Below, piece by piece: positions 1 through 7,913 of a stretch of DNA of 27,503 nucleotides (the stretch's first letter is position 1; the number at the start of each line of letters is the position of its first letter). Origin of the DNA: a virus; IMG/VR virus record IMGVR_UViG_3300009154_004075, positions 1-27,503 of that record; one strand, given 5' to 3'. Both the position numbers and the translations under genes were made by a program. Under the pieces are notes generated by a model. That model was not told where the DNA came from. It worked only from the letters and a program-made list of their open reading frames with translations, and searched no databases.

Positions 1-383
1 AATGCAATCCAGCGAGCAATCACATCATCTGCTTCAGCCTCTGGGTGACGTATCACGCTACAGTTTGTGTTGTCACTCAAGTATTTAGTCAGGCTATCAA
101 ACGTCTCCCAGAACAACTGATCTTCTTCTTTTTCAGTTTCTGTCAGGGCCGCACGGGCCACAGCACGATTCTTCTTGTAGGGCTCGTAGTAGTCCTTGCG
201 CCATGATCGTCCTTCCAGTGCGAATACCACATGATCTGCAGAAAATTTGCGATGCACCTTGTTGATACTGCTCATCACAATGTGCAGAGCATAGCCTACC
301 TTTTCCCAGGGATCTGCGGCTCGGAAAGCCGAATGACGAGCACGAAAAAATGTGTTAGCAGTATCAATCAGCAAGTATCGCAT
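1..383 (-). CDS. 5'-3' exonuclease (flap/T4 RNase H-type), C-terminal part cut by window edge
   Basis: The first 127 codons are present; the rest lies beyond base 1. The protein begins MRYLLIDTANTFFRARHSAF, the N-terminal strand with the first metal-binding Asp (D7) of the PIN-like flap nuclease/Pol I 5'-exonuclease superfamily. Further on it reads VVFALEGRSWRKDYYEPYKK followed by NR, the helical-arch region that holds the scissile strand, and later EAEADDVIARW, the acidic metal cluster. Family members remove RNA primers and 5' flaps during lagging-strand synthesis, which fits a phage that also carries its own polymerase and clamp. The ATG at 383 lies two bases after the stop of the upstream SGNH gene, so the two are probably cotranscribed. 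It could be called rnh by T4 analogy, but the symbol is withheld because only the N-terminal part is visible. Confidence 0.85.
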   Translation of the reverse strand, partial: MRYLLIDTANTFFRARHSAFRAADPWEKVGYALHIVMSSINKVHRKFSADHVVFALEGRSWRKDYYEPYKKNRAVARAALTETEKEEDQLFWETFDSLTKYLSDNTNCSVIRHPEAEADDVIARWIA

Positions 384-385
384 GT

Positions 386-1087
386 TTAAACCAAGTTGTT
401 GTGTTTGATGTAGTTTAACACATGTTCGGCCCAAAAGCAATGGGCCGCTTCACCGAAATGCCAGGAATCTGGGCGTACCGTAGCAAAACCACCGTTTCTT
501 AACACACTATTGTAGGTATTGGCTGGATCATAAGGTGCCATATAGTTCACACCCCAGTCGTGAGGATTTGCCACACCTGAGAAATCTGAATTGCCGTTAA
601 AGAACACATGCCGAACACCGTTGAGTTTGAGTTCGCGATGGAACTGCCAGATTTCGCTGTGTGCGTGTTGTCTTGCTTCGGCCCAATTGACCCCGATTAC
701 AAAATTTCTGTATCTTTCGGCAGCCTCTGATGGCACTTGATCAATACCACTAGCGTTGACTTGATAGTAGGTGCCATTGTACAACCACTCTTGTCGTTCC
801 CAAGTTGACCATTGTATGATTACTAGAGTGTCTTTGACGCTGTCTTGTTGTTGTAGCCAGGCACGTGTAGTACGCATGATTCGAGCATTGCTGGAGGCAC
901 TTTCTGCATCACAATGTAGTATGGCTCGGAGATGGTTGGCCAGTTCGCAACCCCAACTCACACGTTCATTGTCTGGATGTGGGCGTCGCCCTAGTCCATA
1001 GTACAAACCATCATCTTCTGCAAATGCATAAGAGTTCACTGCTTCGGCAGCGGCAGTGTGACTGTCTCCGTTAACGTATAAGATCAT
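386..1087 (-). CDS. SGNH/GDSL-type hydrolase-like protein (copy 1)
   Basis: A 233-residue protein starting MILYVNGDSHT. The GDS near the N-terminus matches SGNH block I with the nucleophile Ser9. SSNARIMRTT is a likely block II/III region. RPDSWHFGEAAH near the C-terminus supplies the D-x-x-H of block V. The family hydrolyses esters, often acetyl groups on sugars, but no substrate can be read here. The start at 1087 is chosen because it places the catalytic strand at the N-terminus, as in the neighbouring paralogue, and overlaps the upstream gene by only 17 bases. An in-frame ATG at 1132 would overlap by 62. There is no signal peptide, so it acts in the cytoplasm or on the particle. Base composition is about 50% GC, unlike the AT-rich paralogue just upstream. 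Confidence 0.75.
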   Translation of the reverse strand: MILYVNGDSHTAAAEAVNSYAFAEDDGLYYGLGRRPHPDNERVSWGCELANHLRAILHCDAESASSNARIMRTTRAWLQQQDSVKDTLVIIQWSTWERQEWLYNGTYYQVNASGIDQVPSEAAERYRNFVIGVNWAEARQHAHSEIWQFHRELKLNGVRHVFFNGNSDFSGVANPHDWGVNYMAPYDPANTYNSVLRNGGFATVRPDSWHFGEAAHCFWAEHVLNYIKHNNLV

Positions 1088-1754
1088 AAACCTTACTGTA
1101 TAAAAAGTTGGCAAACTTTTCATGTCCATCACTGTATAAATGATATGTTGGCGTGGTTTGCATTTTATTTTCTTTGGCCCAAGTACCTATACTAAAATTA
1201 TGTATATCAAACACACAAGGATCTTGTTGTATGTGTTGATACATTGTTAAATTTTTGAGGCTGTTCCAATCTAAGTTTCTAAAATCTTTATTGTCGGCTG
1301 CCGAAAATAAAAAATATGGAAGATTTAAAAATTTCAATGTCTGAGTCAACATGAATAATTTTGTATAAAAATTTATCATTTGTTTGTTGATATTTTGATC
1401 AATTATTAGATGCATGGTAGATTCATCTAAATCTTTATCTTGCAACCATTGAGAAGTAATAAATTTTGAACCTGGATAATCATTGATTCTATCAACATAC
1501 TTTGATACATCCTCTATCCAGGTTTCTTCACGTGTGACAAAACTAAATCCGATAATTATTAATGGTTGTTGATCTTTTGAAAGTTTGGCACAATATTCTA
1601 ATGTGGTTCTAAATATTCTATCATTTGAACTGCCACCTTTGGCAAAGTTAATTACAGGAACATCAATCAACTCACCAAGATATTTACTGTAAGTATCGGG
1701 TCCTTGAGTTTCAGCAGAATAACTGTCACCATTTACAAAAATCTCTGTAATCAA
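1071..1754 (-). CDS. SGNH/GDSL-type hydrolase-like protein (copy 2, AT-rich)
   Basis: A 227-residue protein beginning ITEIFVNGDSYS after the start codon. It shares VNGDS and the block SSNDRIFRTT with its downstream neighbour (SSNARIMRTT there), so the pair are distant paralogues. The C-terminal YSDGHEKFANFLY carries the Asp and His expected of block V. I choose TTG at 1754 because it overlaps the upstream stop as TTGA and puts the catalytic strand at the N-terminus; longer readings run into the preceding gene. The gene is much more AT-rich than its surroundings (11 G/C in the 60 bases 1321-1380), which suggests recent acquisition from a different gene pool. The substrate is unknown; sugar esters are a family-based guess. 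Confidence 0.72.
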   Translation of the reverse strand: MITEIFVNGDSYSAETQGPDTYSKYLGELIDVPVINFAKGGSSNDRIFRTTLEYCAKLSKDQQPLIIIGFSFVTREETWIEDVSKYVDRINDYPGSKFITSQWLQDKDLDESTMHLIIDQNINKQMINFYTKLFMLTQTLKFLNLPYFLFSAADNKDFRNLDWNSLKNLTMYQHIQQDPCVFDIHNFSIGTWAKENKMQTTPTYHLYSDGHEKFANFLYSKVYDLIR

Positions 1755-2145
1755 GAGACCTCTGTGCGTCCGCCACCGATATCTGTAGCGCGAACATAAA
1801 TGCCTGACTTTTTCATGGCTTCTTCTTGCTCCCACGTTTCCATCACAACATGGCGGCAGACATTTTGGAACCAGCGATCCACAATCTCTGCGTCCGTGTC
1901 TTCTTTTTTGAGTTGATAACCTGCACGAATGAGATTGAATATAAACTTGTCATTCCAGTCTAGTTCAAACGCACCTTGATGCAGATTTTCAGGATAATGT
2001 CCATGTGCAAAATTGCCACCCAAGGCTCGCCACGGTCAGTGGCCAGTTGCTTTTCGGTCTTGACCGGCTCCTTGGGTTTGGGTTCAGCCCGGACTCGGGG
2101 CTCAGGAGGAGGAGGCTTCTTTTTGAATATATCAAGTATTCCCAT
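1751..2145 (-). pseudogene. Conserved phage protein of unknown function, split by an apparent frameshift
   Basis: Two overlapping minus-strand frames read as halves of one protein. The first starts at ATG 2145, one base inside the queE stop (TGATG), and gives MGILDIFKKK, a Pro/Lys/Glu-rich linker, then ATDRGEPWVAILHMDI. The second supplies PENLHQGAFELDWNDKF, then EIVDRWFQNVCRHVV and a C-terminus GGGRTEVS, ending at 1751. A missing base near 1993-1997 would join them as HMDIDPENLHQ, matching the general layout I know for this T4-like phage family (lysine-rich start, GEPWVA, ELDWND, IVDRWF, GRxEV). There is no X-XXY-YYZ slippery heptamer at the junction, so a mutation or a sequencing/assembly error is likelier than programmed frameshifting. 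If intact it would be about 131 residues. The function is unknown. Confidence 0.65.
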
Positions 2146-3002
2146 CAGGTACCCCATTCGTTTTTAAAGAGTGGCACTTGGAGTCGGTCTGAGTATCTCC
2201 AGCCTTTTCGCATGGCCATTTCTGCCACTGATCGATTATTAAGATTGTACACCCGCTCAACCCCACCCACAGGCATGACATACACAGGACCCGTAAAGCC
2301 TGCTGTGCGATATTCCAAAACTGCACGTTCTGCATCTGCTAAATCCTCCTCTGTTGCGATTACCAGTTTCAAATATGTATAGCCATATTCTTCATATTCA
2401 CACACCACATCAGGACAGATAGCATCTGACCATGACTCGCCTGAGCCGGGTAACTTAGCACTCACACTGAATGTGATTTCTCTGTGGAAGTCTTGACCAT
2501 GATGATAGGTCCACGTGTGCAAGTGTTGTTTGAATTGATCATCTAACTTTTGTGTGCCATTGGTCTCAAATGTAATTTCTTTCAATCTTGACATGCTGGC
2601 ATGATTCAACAGATCAGGATAAGCACGTTGCCATCCCAACAAGGGCTCACCACCTGTGATCACAAGATGCTCATCTTCCCAACGACGATGTGGCAGGATT
2701 TGCATAATACGATCCACAATAGCATTGGTTTCCAACATGGGACTCAAGTCTTTGAATCTTGGATCCCATGACGCATAACTGTCACATCCTGTGGATACCA
2801 GGGGCAGTTCGTTGTATGTTTTATAGTAGTGTACTCGGCTAGCAATGTCATTTACTTCGGTGCTGAGTTCGCCTCGGGGCATGCCAAACCCAGCACACTT
2901 GAAGTTGCATCCAAACACACGCAAGAACACACTAGGTACACCCATGTACCTGCCCTCGCCTTGTACACTATAAAATAATTCTGCTACTTTTAGTTTACTC
3001 AT
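2145..3002 (-). CDS. queE: 7-carboxy-7-deazaguanine synthase (QueE), radical SAM
   Basis: A 285-residue protein. It begins LKVAELFYSVQGEGRYMGVPS, the QueE signature start, followed by GCNFKC (C32, C36). GCDSYASW (C73) replaces the usual CDTxYAW, VITGGEPLL at 114-122 binds SAM, and FETNGT follows. QueE converts 6-carboxy-5,6,7,8-tetrahydropterin to 7-carboxy-7-deazaguanine using SAM, Mg2+ and a 4Fe-4S cluster. Unusually, about 36 residues separate the second and third cluster cysteines; the spacer contains GFGMPRGE. As far as I recall this form is seen in T4-like phages. The start at 3002 overlaps the methyltransferase stop as ATGA, and the extension to 3032 would only lengthen that overlap. 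FolE and QueD, the two earlier pathway steps, are in the window, as is a DpdA-type transglycosylase. Confidence 0.92.
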   Translation of the reverse strand: MSKLKVAELFYSVQGEGRYMGVPSVFLRVFGCNFKCAGFGMPRGELSTEVNDIASRVHYYKTYNELPLVSTGCDSYASWDPRFKDLSPMLETNAIVDRIMQILPHRRWEDEHLVITGGEPLLGWQRAYPDLLNHASMSRLKEITFETNGTQKLDDQFKQHLHTWTYHHGQDFHREITFSVSAKLPGSGESWSDAICPDVVCEYEEYGYTYLKLVIATEEDLADAERAVLEYRTAGFTGPVYVMPVGGVERVYNLNNRSVAEMAMRKGWRYSDRLQVPLFKNEWGT

Positions 3003-3781
3003 ATTTTCTTTGCTTTGACTAATAAATGCCAACCTAGATATTCTTTCACTGCTTCACGCATTTCTTCTGGCATGGCCTCAAACCAAGGCTCTAGTTCATA
3101 GACGCCTTCTCGGTACTTGGGTACATTATACATGAAACAATGCGATTGTCTAATCCTTAGCACCTCAAATTTGCCATTTAGCAAATCGTAAATTTCATCA
3201 TTTGAATAAGCCTGTGCGTATGGGCATCCGGCTTGTGCTTCGAACTGATCCAGTCCTTTTCGGATCATGGCATACTTCCAGGAATTCTTTGCGTATACCA
3301 ACATGCGGAACTCACCATCTGGATCTAATGCGTTGTGAATGTTATCAAGACAAGTGGTCATGTCTGGGTAATGATGTAGCACACCACAAGAGTACACTAG
3401 ATCAAACCGGCCTAAAGCAGACATGCTGGCAGTGTCTGCGGCATCCATCACATGAAACTCACCATCAAGACCAAACAAGTCGAATCGCTGTCGACTCATG
3501 GCCACAGATTCTGCCGAAAGATCAATGCCCACATATTCAGCACCGTGACGCACAAATTCCACAGCATCCGACCCAATGCCTGAACCCACTTCTAACACAC
3601 GTTTGCCACGCCACAAATGAAAACTGGCTAGGTCACGCAGGTGTGGTTCCACAAAGTATCTACGCTCGCTTATTTCATTCCAGTATTGTTCTGTGCCAGG
3701 TTCACTCAGGCTGTGTTTGACATTACAGGGTTGAGTGTTCCAGTAGTTCTTTATACGGTCGATCAGTTGATTATTATTCAC
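2999..3781 (-). CDS. Class I SAM-dependent methyltransferase
   Basis: A 260-residue protein with a classical Rossmann methyltransferase core. Motif I is VLEVGSGIGSD at about 62-72. The acidic end of strand 2 is YVGIDLSAESV (D87). An acidic motif DAADT is near 113. Motif IV is FDLVYSCGVLHHYPD at about 126-140. This layout is of the UbiE/Methyltransf_11 type, which methylates small molecules or lipids rather than DNA. No target-recognition domain is visible. It starts at GTG 3781, one base after the stop of the glycosyltransferase at 3783, and no in-frame ATG competes. The stop overlaps the queE start as ATGA. The position next to queE could mean a role in base modification, but it also closes a glycosyltransferase/radical SAM run, so glycan or cofactor methylation is equally possible. 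Confidence 0.85.
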   Translation of the reverse strand: MNNNQLIDRIKNYWNTQPCNVKHSLSEPGTEQYWNEISERRYFVEPHLRDLASFHLWRGKRVLEVGSGIGSDAVEFVRHGAEYVGIDLSAESVAMSRQRFDLFGLDGEFHVMDAADTASMSALGRFDLVYSCGVLHHYPDMTTCLDNIHNALDPDGEFRMLVYAKNSWKYAMIRKGLDQFEAQAGCPYAQAYSNDEIYDLLNGKFEVLRIRQSHCFMYNVPKYREGVYELEPWFEAMPEEMREAVKEYLGWHLLVKAKKI

Positions 3782-3782
3782 G

Positions 3783-4622
3783 TTAGGATTTCCATTGTTT
3801 TAAGCGTTTGTGGGGATCTGCGAGATTCATTTTACACCAGATGTCATAATCGTTGCCAGCATCGTCGGTGCCCTGTATGCCCCAGCGGAAATGGGTCATG
3901 TCATGCCCTATTACTGCCAGGTGTTGTGCCAGTTTCATGCACTCGTCAATTCTGGTTCTACGCCAGGATTCATGATTGAAGTCACGTGGGTTTTTGGGAT
4001 TGCCTTCCAGCATGGGTCGATTTTTGTACACATCATCACCATTCAGGCCTGTAAGGTCATAGCGTTCATGGTGAATCAAGACAGGGATAGTAATGACCAT
4101 GTCCAGCATCCAGGCCACTTGACTTACCCAGGCATCATTGATTTGATGTGGTGAGAGATGGCCGGTAATTTCCACCCACTTGCGTGGCACAATGGGAAAG
4201 ATTGCATAAGGGTGCTCATGATTGGTTTCTGCTCGTAACAAAGCAAACTTATCGTCGTGATCCATGATCACCTGATCCCAATCCTGGGTGGTCATCACAG
4301 CATCATCATTGCCAAAGAATATCCAGGCACCATGGCTGTGTCGGGCCAGTTCATTTAGATATTCGTTGAGCCTGATGTAGCCCAGTCGCTTGAATTGCAT
4401 GGCACTATAGCGCACATTCTTGCCATCCAAGTAAGGTGCAATGTTTTCCACAAAATAGTCAATTGTGTCTACATCGTCATCATCAAAGGCAATCAAGATT
4501 TCCAGTCGTTCAGGATTTTTGGCCAGTTCCACAAGGCTAGCAAAAGACTTTTGCATGGGCTCGGGTCTACCGCGAACCGGCATCAAAATGCTGATATCTA
4601 TAGAGAGATCACGTTCGGGCAA
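3783..4622 (-). CDS. GT2-like (GT-A) glycosyltransferase, copy 1
   Basis: About 279 residues. DISILMPVRGRPEPMQKSF is the N-terminal nucleotide-sugar-binding strand of the GT-A fold. LIAFDDDDVDT and WIFFGNDDAVMT supply the acidic (DxD-like) motifs. The C-terminal half keeps HEHPYAIFPIVPRKWVE and INDAWVSQ, shared with the protein at 6555-7382 (HNEHPYSIFPIIPREWHE, LNDAWVS), so the two are clear paralogues. The start is uncertain. The frame stays open upstream to an ATG at 4700, but that would overlap the radical SAM gene by 92 bases. I chose TTG at 4622, which gives a 14-base overlap and places the first strand as in the paralogue. The sugar donor and acceptor are unknown. The close linkage with a B12-type radical SAM protein suggests one joint pathway. 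Confidence 0.75.
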   Translation of the reverse strand: MPERDLSIDISILMPVRGRPEPMQKSFASLVELAKNPERLEILIAFDDDDVDTIDYFVENIAPYLDGKNVRYSAMQFKRLGYIRLNEYLNELARHSHGAWIFFGNDDAVMTTQDWDQVIMDHDDKFALLRAETNHEHPYAIFPIVPRKWVEITGHLSPHQINDAWVSQVAWMLDMVITIPVLIHHERYDLTGLNGDDVYKNRPMLEGNPKNPRDFNHESWRRTRIDECMKLAQHLAVIGHDMTHFRWGIQGTDDAGNDYDIWCKMNLADPHKRLKQWKS

Positions 4623-6558
4623 GTGCGATGTCTTGGACTCGATCTCGGGTGATAATTGTTTTTCCAAAGTTTCTCTTTCTAGCAAAATACATGTTTTCAA
4701 GAAAACGGTCCATGCTCATGTCTTGATCTTCTACGGTGTCAAATGTGTATGTGCATGATTGTTTGATCGGTTCGTCATCCAGGATATAACCAAGGAAATC
4801 ATAATCAAACTGTTGTTTTATAGGCAATGACTTAAGGTCACGATAGTCAATCACATAGTTCCGTTGGAATTGCATGAGTTGATCCAGTGTGTCCTTGTCA
4901 ATATTGTAATGACTTTTTACGAATCTGTCAACACTATCGAACACATAGGCCACTCGATCTTGCTTTTGCATGTACAAGGTTGTGCGATGTACTAGGTTCC
5001 AGCCAAACACTTGAATGTTGCCAATGGGCGGATGATCAATGGATCCTTGACGAGTCCAGTTCTCAAAGTAATTGCGTGTTTCTGCAAATTGCTTACGGAA
5101 CCAGTCATCCTGTTGAACCCACTGATACAGATCATCATAAAACTTGCTGTATTCAATGCCATGTGCCTTGTCAAGATATCTAGCAATATAAGTGGTTAGG
5201 CCATTGATATGGAATGTTTGGATAAAACTGTTCCAGACCAGGGTGTCTAGCATTTGTTCTTGCGGAATATCTTTGGTGCTGATAACCACATCCACACACT
5301 CGTTGAGGTCAGCATCACCGTGGCTGCCACTCATGTAGTCATACACAGGAACTGATTCGATCTTCCACATGCGTTTTTGTAGCAGATTCATTTCGGCATT
5401 TTCCAACAACTGTGCCTGCAGAATGTTTATGCCTGTGTGATTGCCTGCACGGAAAATTTTCCAGAATGCATCTTTCCAACTGGCCACTGTTTCGCCAGGC
5501 AAGCCCAGGATTAACTCTGTATATACCGGAATGTTGTTGCGATCACACAAGGCAAAGATTTCGTCGATCTTGTGTTGGTCTAGATTTCTACGCTTGATGT
5601 TTTCCAACACATCATGGTCCATGCTCTGTACACTCACAGTAAGGCCTTGACCAAAGTTGGGACTTTCTCGAATCAACTTCTTCACAATGTCCACAACTTC
5701 ATTCTTTTGATTCTTGGCCCAGGTCATGGAGAACGATGCTAGTCGGCCCCAACGCTTTTGGACTTCGATCAACTTGTCCACGATCATGTTGTCGCGTTCC
5801 ACAAACATGCCAAAGTTGGCATCAGTGATTGTGACAAAACCACAGTTGGCCCCGATCCAATCCATCTCATGGAACACCCGAGTGAGTTCAAACTTCTTGA
5901 CCTTGTTGTAGGTCAGACTGCCCCAGTCACAAAATGTACACTGATAAGGACATCCACGATTGGTCTCCAGGGTGGCGTTCCATATCACATCAGGATTTTC
6001 TTCAATGATCTGATCAAAGATTCCGGTAAGGTAAGGGCTGGGTATTTGATCCAAGTCATCTATTCTGGCACAGTCACCGGTATTGACCAAGCCACCGGGC
6101 GTGTTTATTAGTAGCCCAGGTATGTGCGTGAAATCAGTATCAAAGTCTTCAAGTATGCGTTTGAAGGTGATCTCACCTTCCATCTTGCTGACCAAGTCCA
6201 TAAACGGTTCTTTGATAAACAATTCGGGATCTTCAATAGCCGGTTCAGGGCCACCAAAGATGATTTTTACTTCAGGATTGATTTCTTTGATGCGTCGGGC
6301 CAGTTTGTAGTTGTATCTGTGATTCCACACGTATGTACTAAATGCCACTACATTGTTTTGAGCCAATCTGGGTGCCAGTTCCTCTATGGGCTCTCTACGC
6401 CAGACCAACTGATCTATAGCCCAGGCCTCGCGAATGTGTTCAAAGCCCATGGCGTAACTTAATATAACGCCTGCTGAATAGGGCAAATAGTAAGCATTAA
6501 ACTCTTTAGGGCCTTGTTGAAAGTTAGGCTGTACAAAACTTATAGTTCTTTTGGTCAT
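4609..6558 (-). CDS. B12-binding-type radical SAM protein
   Basis: A 649-residue protein. Residues 1 to about 160 form an alpha/beta domain like the cobalamin-binding domain of class B/BchE-type radical SAM enzymes (VVAFSTYVWNH, then VKIIFGGPEPAIED). The typical D-x-H-x-x-G cobalamin ligand motif is not visible, so B12 binding is uncertain. The radical SAM core begins at TNRGCPYQCTFCDWG, with cluster cysteines C203, C207 and C210, followed by ITDANFGMF and ELILGLPGET. About 200 residues after the core are of unknown type. Related enzymes methylate or rearrange unactivated carbons; the reaction here is not predictable. It starts at ATG 6558, overlapping the upstream glycosyltransferase stop as ATGA, and is followed by a second, paralogous glycosyltransferase. 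The three genes read as one module. Confidence 0.85.
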   Translation of the reverse strand: MTKRTISFVQPNFQQGPKEFNAYYLPYSAGVILSYAMGFEHIREAWAIDQLVWRREPIEELAPRLAQNNVVAFSTYVWNHRYNYKLARRIKEINPEVKIIFGGPEPAIEDPELFIKEPFMDLVSKMEGEITFKRILEDFDTDFTHIPGLLINTPGGLVNTGDCARIDDLDQIPSPYLTGIFDQIIEENPDVIWNATLETNRGCPYQCTFCDWGSLTYNKVKKFELTRVFHEMDWIGANCGFVTITDANFGMFVERDNMIVDKLIEVQKRWGRLASFSMTWAKNQKNEVVDIVKKLIRESPNFGQGLTVSVQSMDHDVLENIKRRNLDQHKIDEIFALCDRNNIPVYTELILGLPGETVASWKDAFWKIFRAGNHTGINILQAQLLENAEMNLLQKRMWKIESVPVYDYMSGSHGDADLNECVDVVISTKDIPQEQMLDTLVWNSFIQTFHINGLTTYIARYLDKAHGIEYSKFYDDLYQWVQQDDWFRKQFAETRNYFENWTRQGSIDHPPIGNIQVFGWNLVHRTTLYMQKQDRVAYVFDSVDRFVKSHYNIDKDTLDQLMQFQRNYVIDYRDLKSLPIKQQFDYDFLGYILDDEPIKQSCTYTFDTVEDQDMSMDRFLENMYFARKRNFGKTIITRDRVQDIALART

Positions 6559-7382
6559 TCTTTATTTAATCGATCCACTGTCATACTGATAACTTGTCGA
6601 TTGGGGTCGTTGGCTCGCATTTTGACCCAAGGGTCACGTGTGCCGTCACAACATTCTGCAAAGAATGTCATGTCTTGCCCCTTTACATCCTGCAACCACT
6701 GTGCAAGAGCAGCCGCATCCTGCATTCTTAGTTGCACCACATCTGGATAGTTAAAATCCAACGGGTTGCCTCGATCACCTTCTAGCACTGTTCTGCGTTG
6801 ATAAGTTTCATCATTGTTTACACCTGTAAGATCTGCACGTTGGTGGTCACAATACACAGGTATGCGTTCAAAGATGTCCAGTGCATAGGCAATACAACTG
6901 ACCCAGGCATCATTGAGACTGTGTTGGCTGATGTGACCCAGTTTTTCATGCCATTCACGTGGAATGATGGGAAAGATCGAATATGGATGTTCGTTGTGAG
7001 TGATCACGCTTAACAATTTGAACTCACCGGTACGGGCACGTATGTAGGTGTCCCAGCCCGAGGTCTTCATTACAGCATCGTCGTTCCAAAAGAACATCCA
7101 GGTGCCGTGACTGTGCTCGGCCAGACCATTTAGGTAGCGATGCAGATTGTGATAGCCCATGGGTTCAAATACCACAATCTTGTGAGATATGTTATATTTT
7201 TCAATCCAGGGTTGCACATGATGCAGGAAATATTCCAGTCCTACCACATCATCTCGATCCATGCCCAGCACCAGTTCTATGGTAGAAAAGTCTGTGGCCA
7301 AATCATGTAGGCTGGCCAAACTACGCATCAGTGCATCTGACCTACCACGTGTGGGTAACAAGATGGATATGTCAACTGTCAT
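6555..7382 (-). CDS. GT2-like (GT-A) glycosyltransferase, copy 2
   Basis: A 275-residue protein starting MTVDISILLPTRGRSDALMR. It has the GT-A acidic stretch LGMDRDDVVGLEYF, then WMFFWNDDAVMKTSGWD, HNEHPYSIFPIIPREWHE and LTGVNNDETY. These blocks align with the glycosyltransferase at 3783-4622, so the pair arose by duplication around the radical SAM gene between them. The start at 7382 lies one base after the queD stop (TAA at 7386-7384). The open frame continues to 7529, but that part is out of frame within queD. It probably adds a sugar to a phage or host glycan, or to a modified protein. No membrane anchor is visible, so it is cytoplasmic. Confidence 0.82.
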   Translation of the reverse strand: MTVDISILLPTRGRSDALMRSLASLHDLATDFSTIELVLGMDRDDVVGLEYFLHHVQPWIEKYNISHKIVVFEPMGYHNLHRYLNGLAEHSHGTWMFFWNDDAVMKTSGWDTYIRARTGEFKLLSVITHNEHPYSIFPIIPREWHEKLGHISQHSLNDAWVSCIAYALDIFERIPVYCDHQRADLTGVNNDETYQRRTVLEGDRGNPLDFNYPDVVQLRMQDAAALAQWLQDVKGQDMTFFAECCDGTRDPWVKMRANDPNRQVISMTVDRLNKE

Positions 7383-7383
7383 G

Positions 7384-7833
7384 TTAGCCTTCGTAAATGG
7401 CCGAGTTGGCACCATGTTCTGCACATTCAACACGCACACAATAACAGCGACCGTGGCTGGATTCTCGTACCAATTTATCAGCAAACTTGAAAGCATGTTC
7501 GGCAAACTTCTCTGCACCCACTCCATCAAAGATACGGATCTCTACTAGATCCAAGGTTTCAAGTTCTTGAAATTTGGCCAGATATGGATCGGCTTGATCC
7601 AAGGCCAACTTATGGTCAAAGTGATCTTCCAACCAGGCCTTGAGCAGTTTGAGTCCGCCAAAGTCCACAGCCCAGTTTTTGTCATCTAAGGTATCGCAAC
7701 CAAATGTAAATGTAAAGGCCAGACTGTAGCCGTGAAGCAAATGACAGTGTGAATGGTCGGCATTGGGCTGTCTAAACACAGCACTGAGTCCAATGTTGTG
7801 TCCGTAGTGTTTTGTAGAATAATATTTTGCCAT
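7384..7833 (-). CDS. queD: 6-carboxy-5,6,7,8-tetrahydropterin synthase (QueD)
   Basis: A 149-residue T-fold protein. CHLLHGYSLAFTF gives the catalytic Cys30 and the LHG block. WAVDFGGLK at 54-62 is the VxDFxxLK motif. FDHKLALD at 72-79 is the Asp-His catalytic pair, and AEHGANSAIYEG ends the protein with the pterin-binding Glu. QueD converts 7,8-dihydroneopterin triphosphate, the product of FolE, to 6-carboxytetrahydropterin for QueE. The usual HGH zinc motif reads HGY here; other histidines at 9, 12, 27, 29 and 31 may complete the site. A clear ribosome binding site AGGAG lies 7 bases before the ATG. A sigma70-like promoter and a T4-late-type element lie within 90 bases upstream, so queD begins a transcript that continues into the glycosyltransferase/radical SAM run and queE. 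Confidence 0.92.
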   Translation of the reverse strand: MAKYYSTKHYGHNIGLSAVFRQPNADHSHCHLLHGYSLAFTFTFGCDTLDDKNWAVDFGGLKLLKAWLEDHFDHKLALDQADPYLAKFQELETLDLVEIRIFDGVGAEKFAEHAFKFADKLVRESSHGRCYCVRVECAEHGANSAIYEG

Positions 7834-7852
7834 TGTAATTCTCCTATGTTAA

Positions 7853-7881
7853 ATTATAGCATAGGCGGCAGAGTTTGTAAA
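7853..7881 (-). promoter_or_regulatory. Sigma70-like promoter upstream of queD
   Basis: Reading the minus strand, TTTACA (7881-7876) is followed by exactly 17 bases and a perfect TATAAT (7858-7853). The queD ribosome binding site and ATG follow about 20 bases later, in the longest gap of this part of the window. It is one of four minus-strand promoters here that share a 17-base spacer. Host RNA polymerase would be expected to use it early in infection, so queD and the genes after it would be made before replication. This is read by eye, with no experimental support. Confidence 0.75.
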
Positions 7882-7913
7882 GCGGGAGTGACGCCCAAGA
7901 CCGCTTGAACAAA

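Noticed and set aside
1960-2023. Programmed -1 frameshifting in the split conserved gene
   Set aside because: No slippery heptamer or nearby stable stem-loop is visible at the junction; a one-base indel explains it more simply.
4609-4700. Start of the first GT2 gene at ATG 4700
   Set aside because: It would overlap the radical SAM C-terminus by 92 bases, and the added residues (KTCILLERETLEKQ) do not match the paralogue.
7880-7906. Rho-independent terminator after the HIT gene
   Set aside because: The inverted repeat is only six pairs with a 15-base loop and no T run follows; it overlaps the -35 of the queD promoter.
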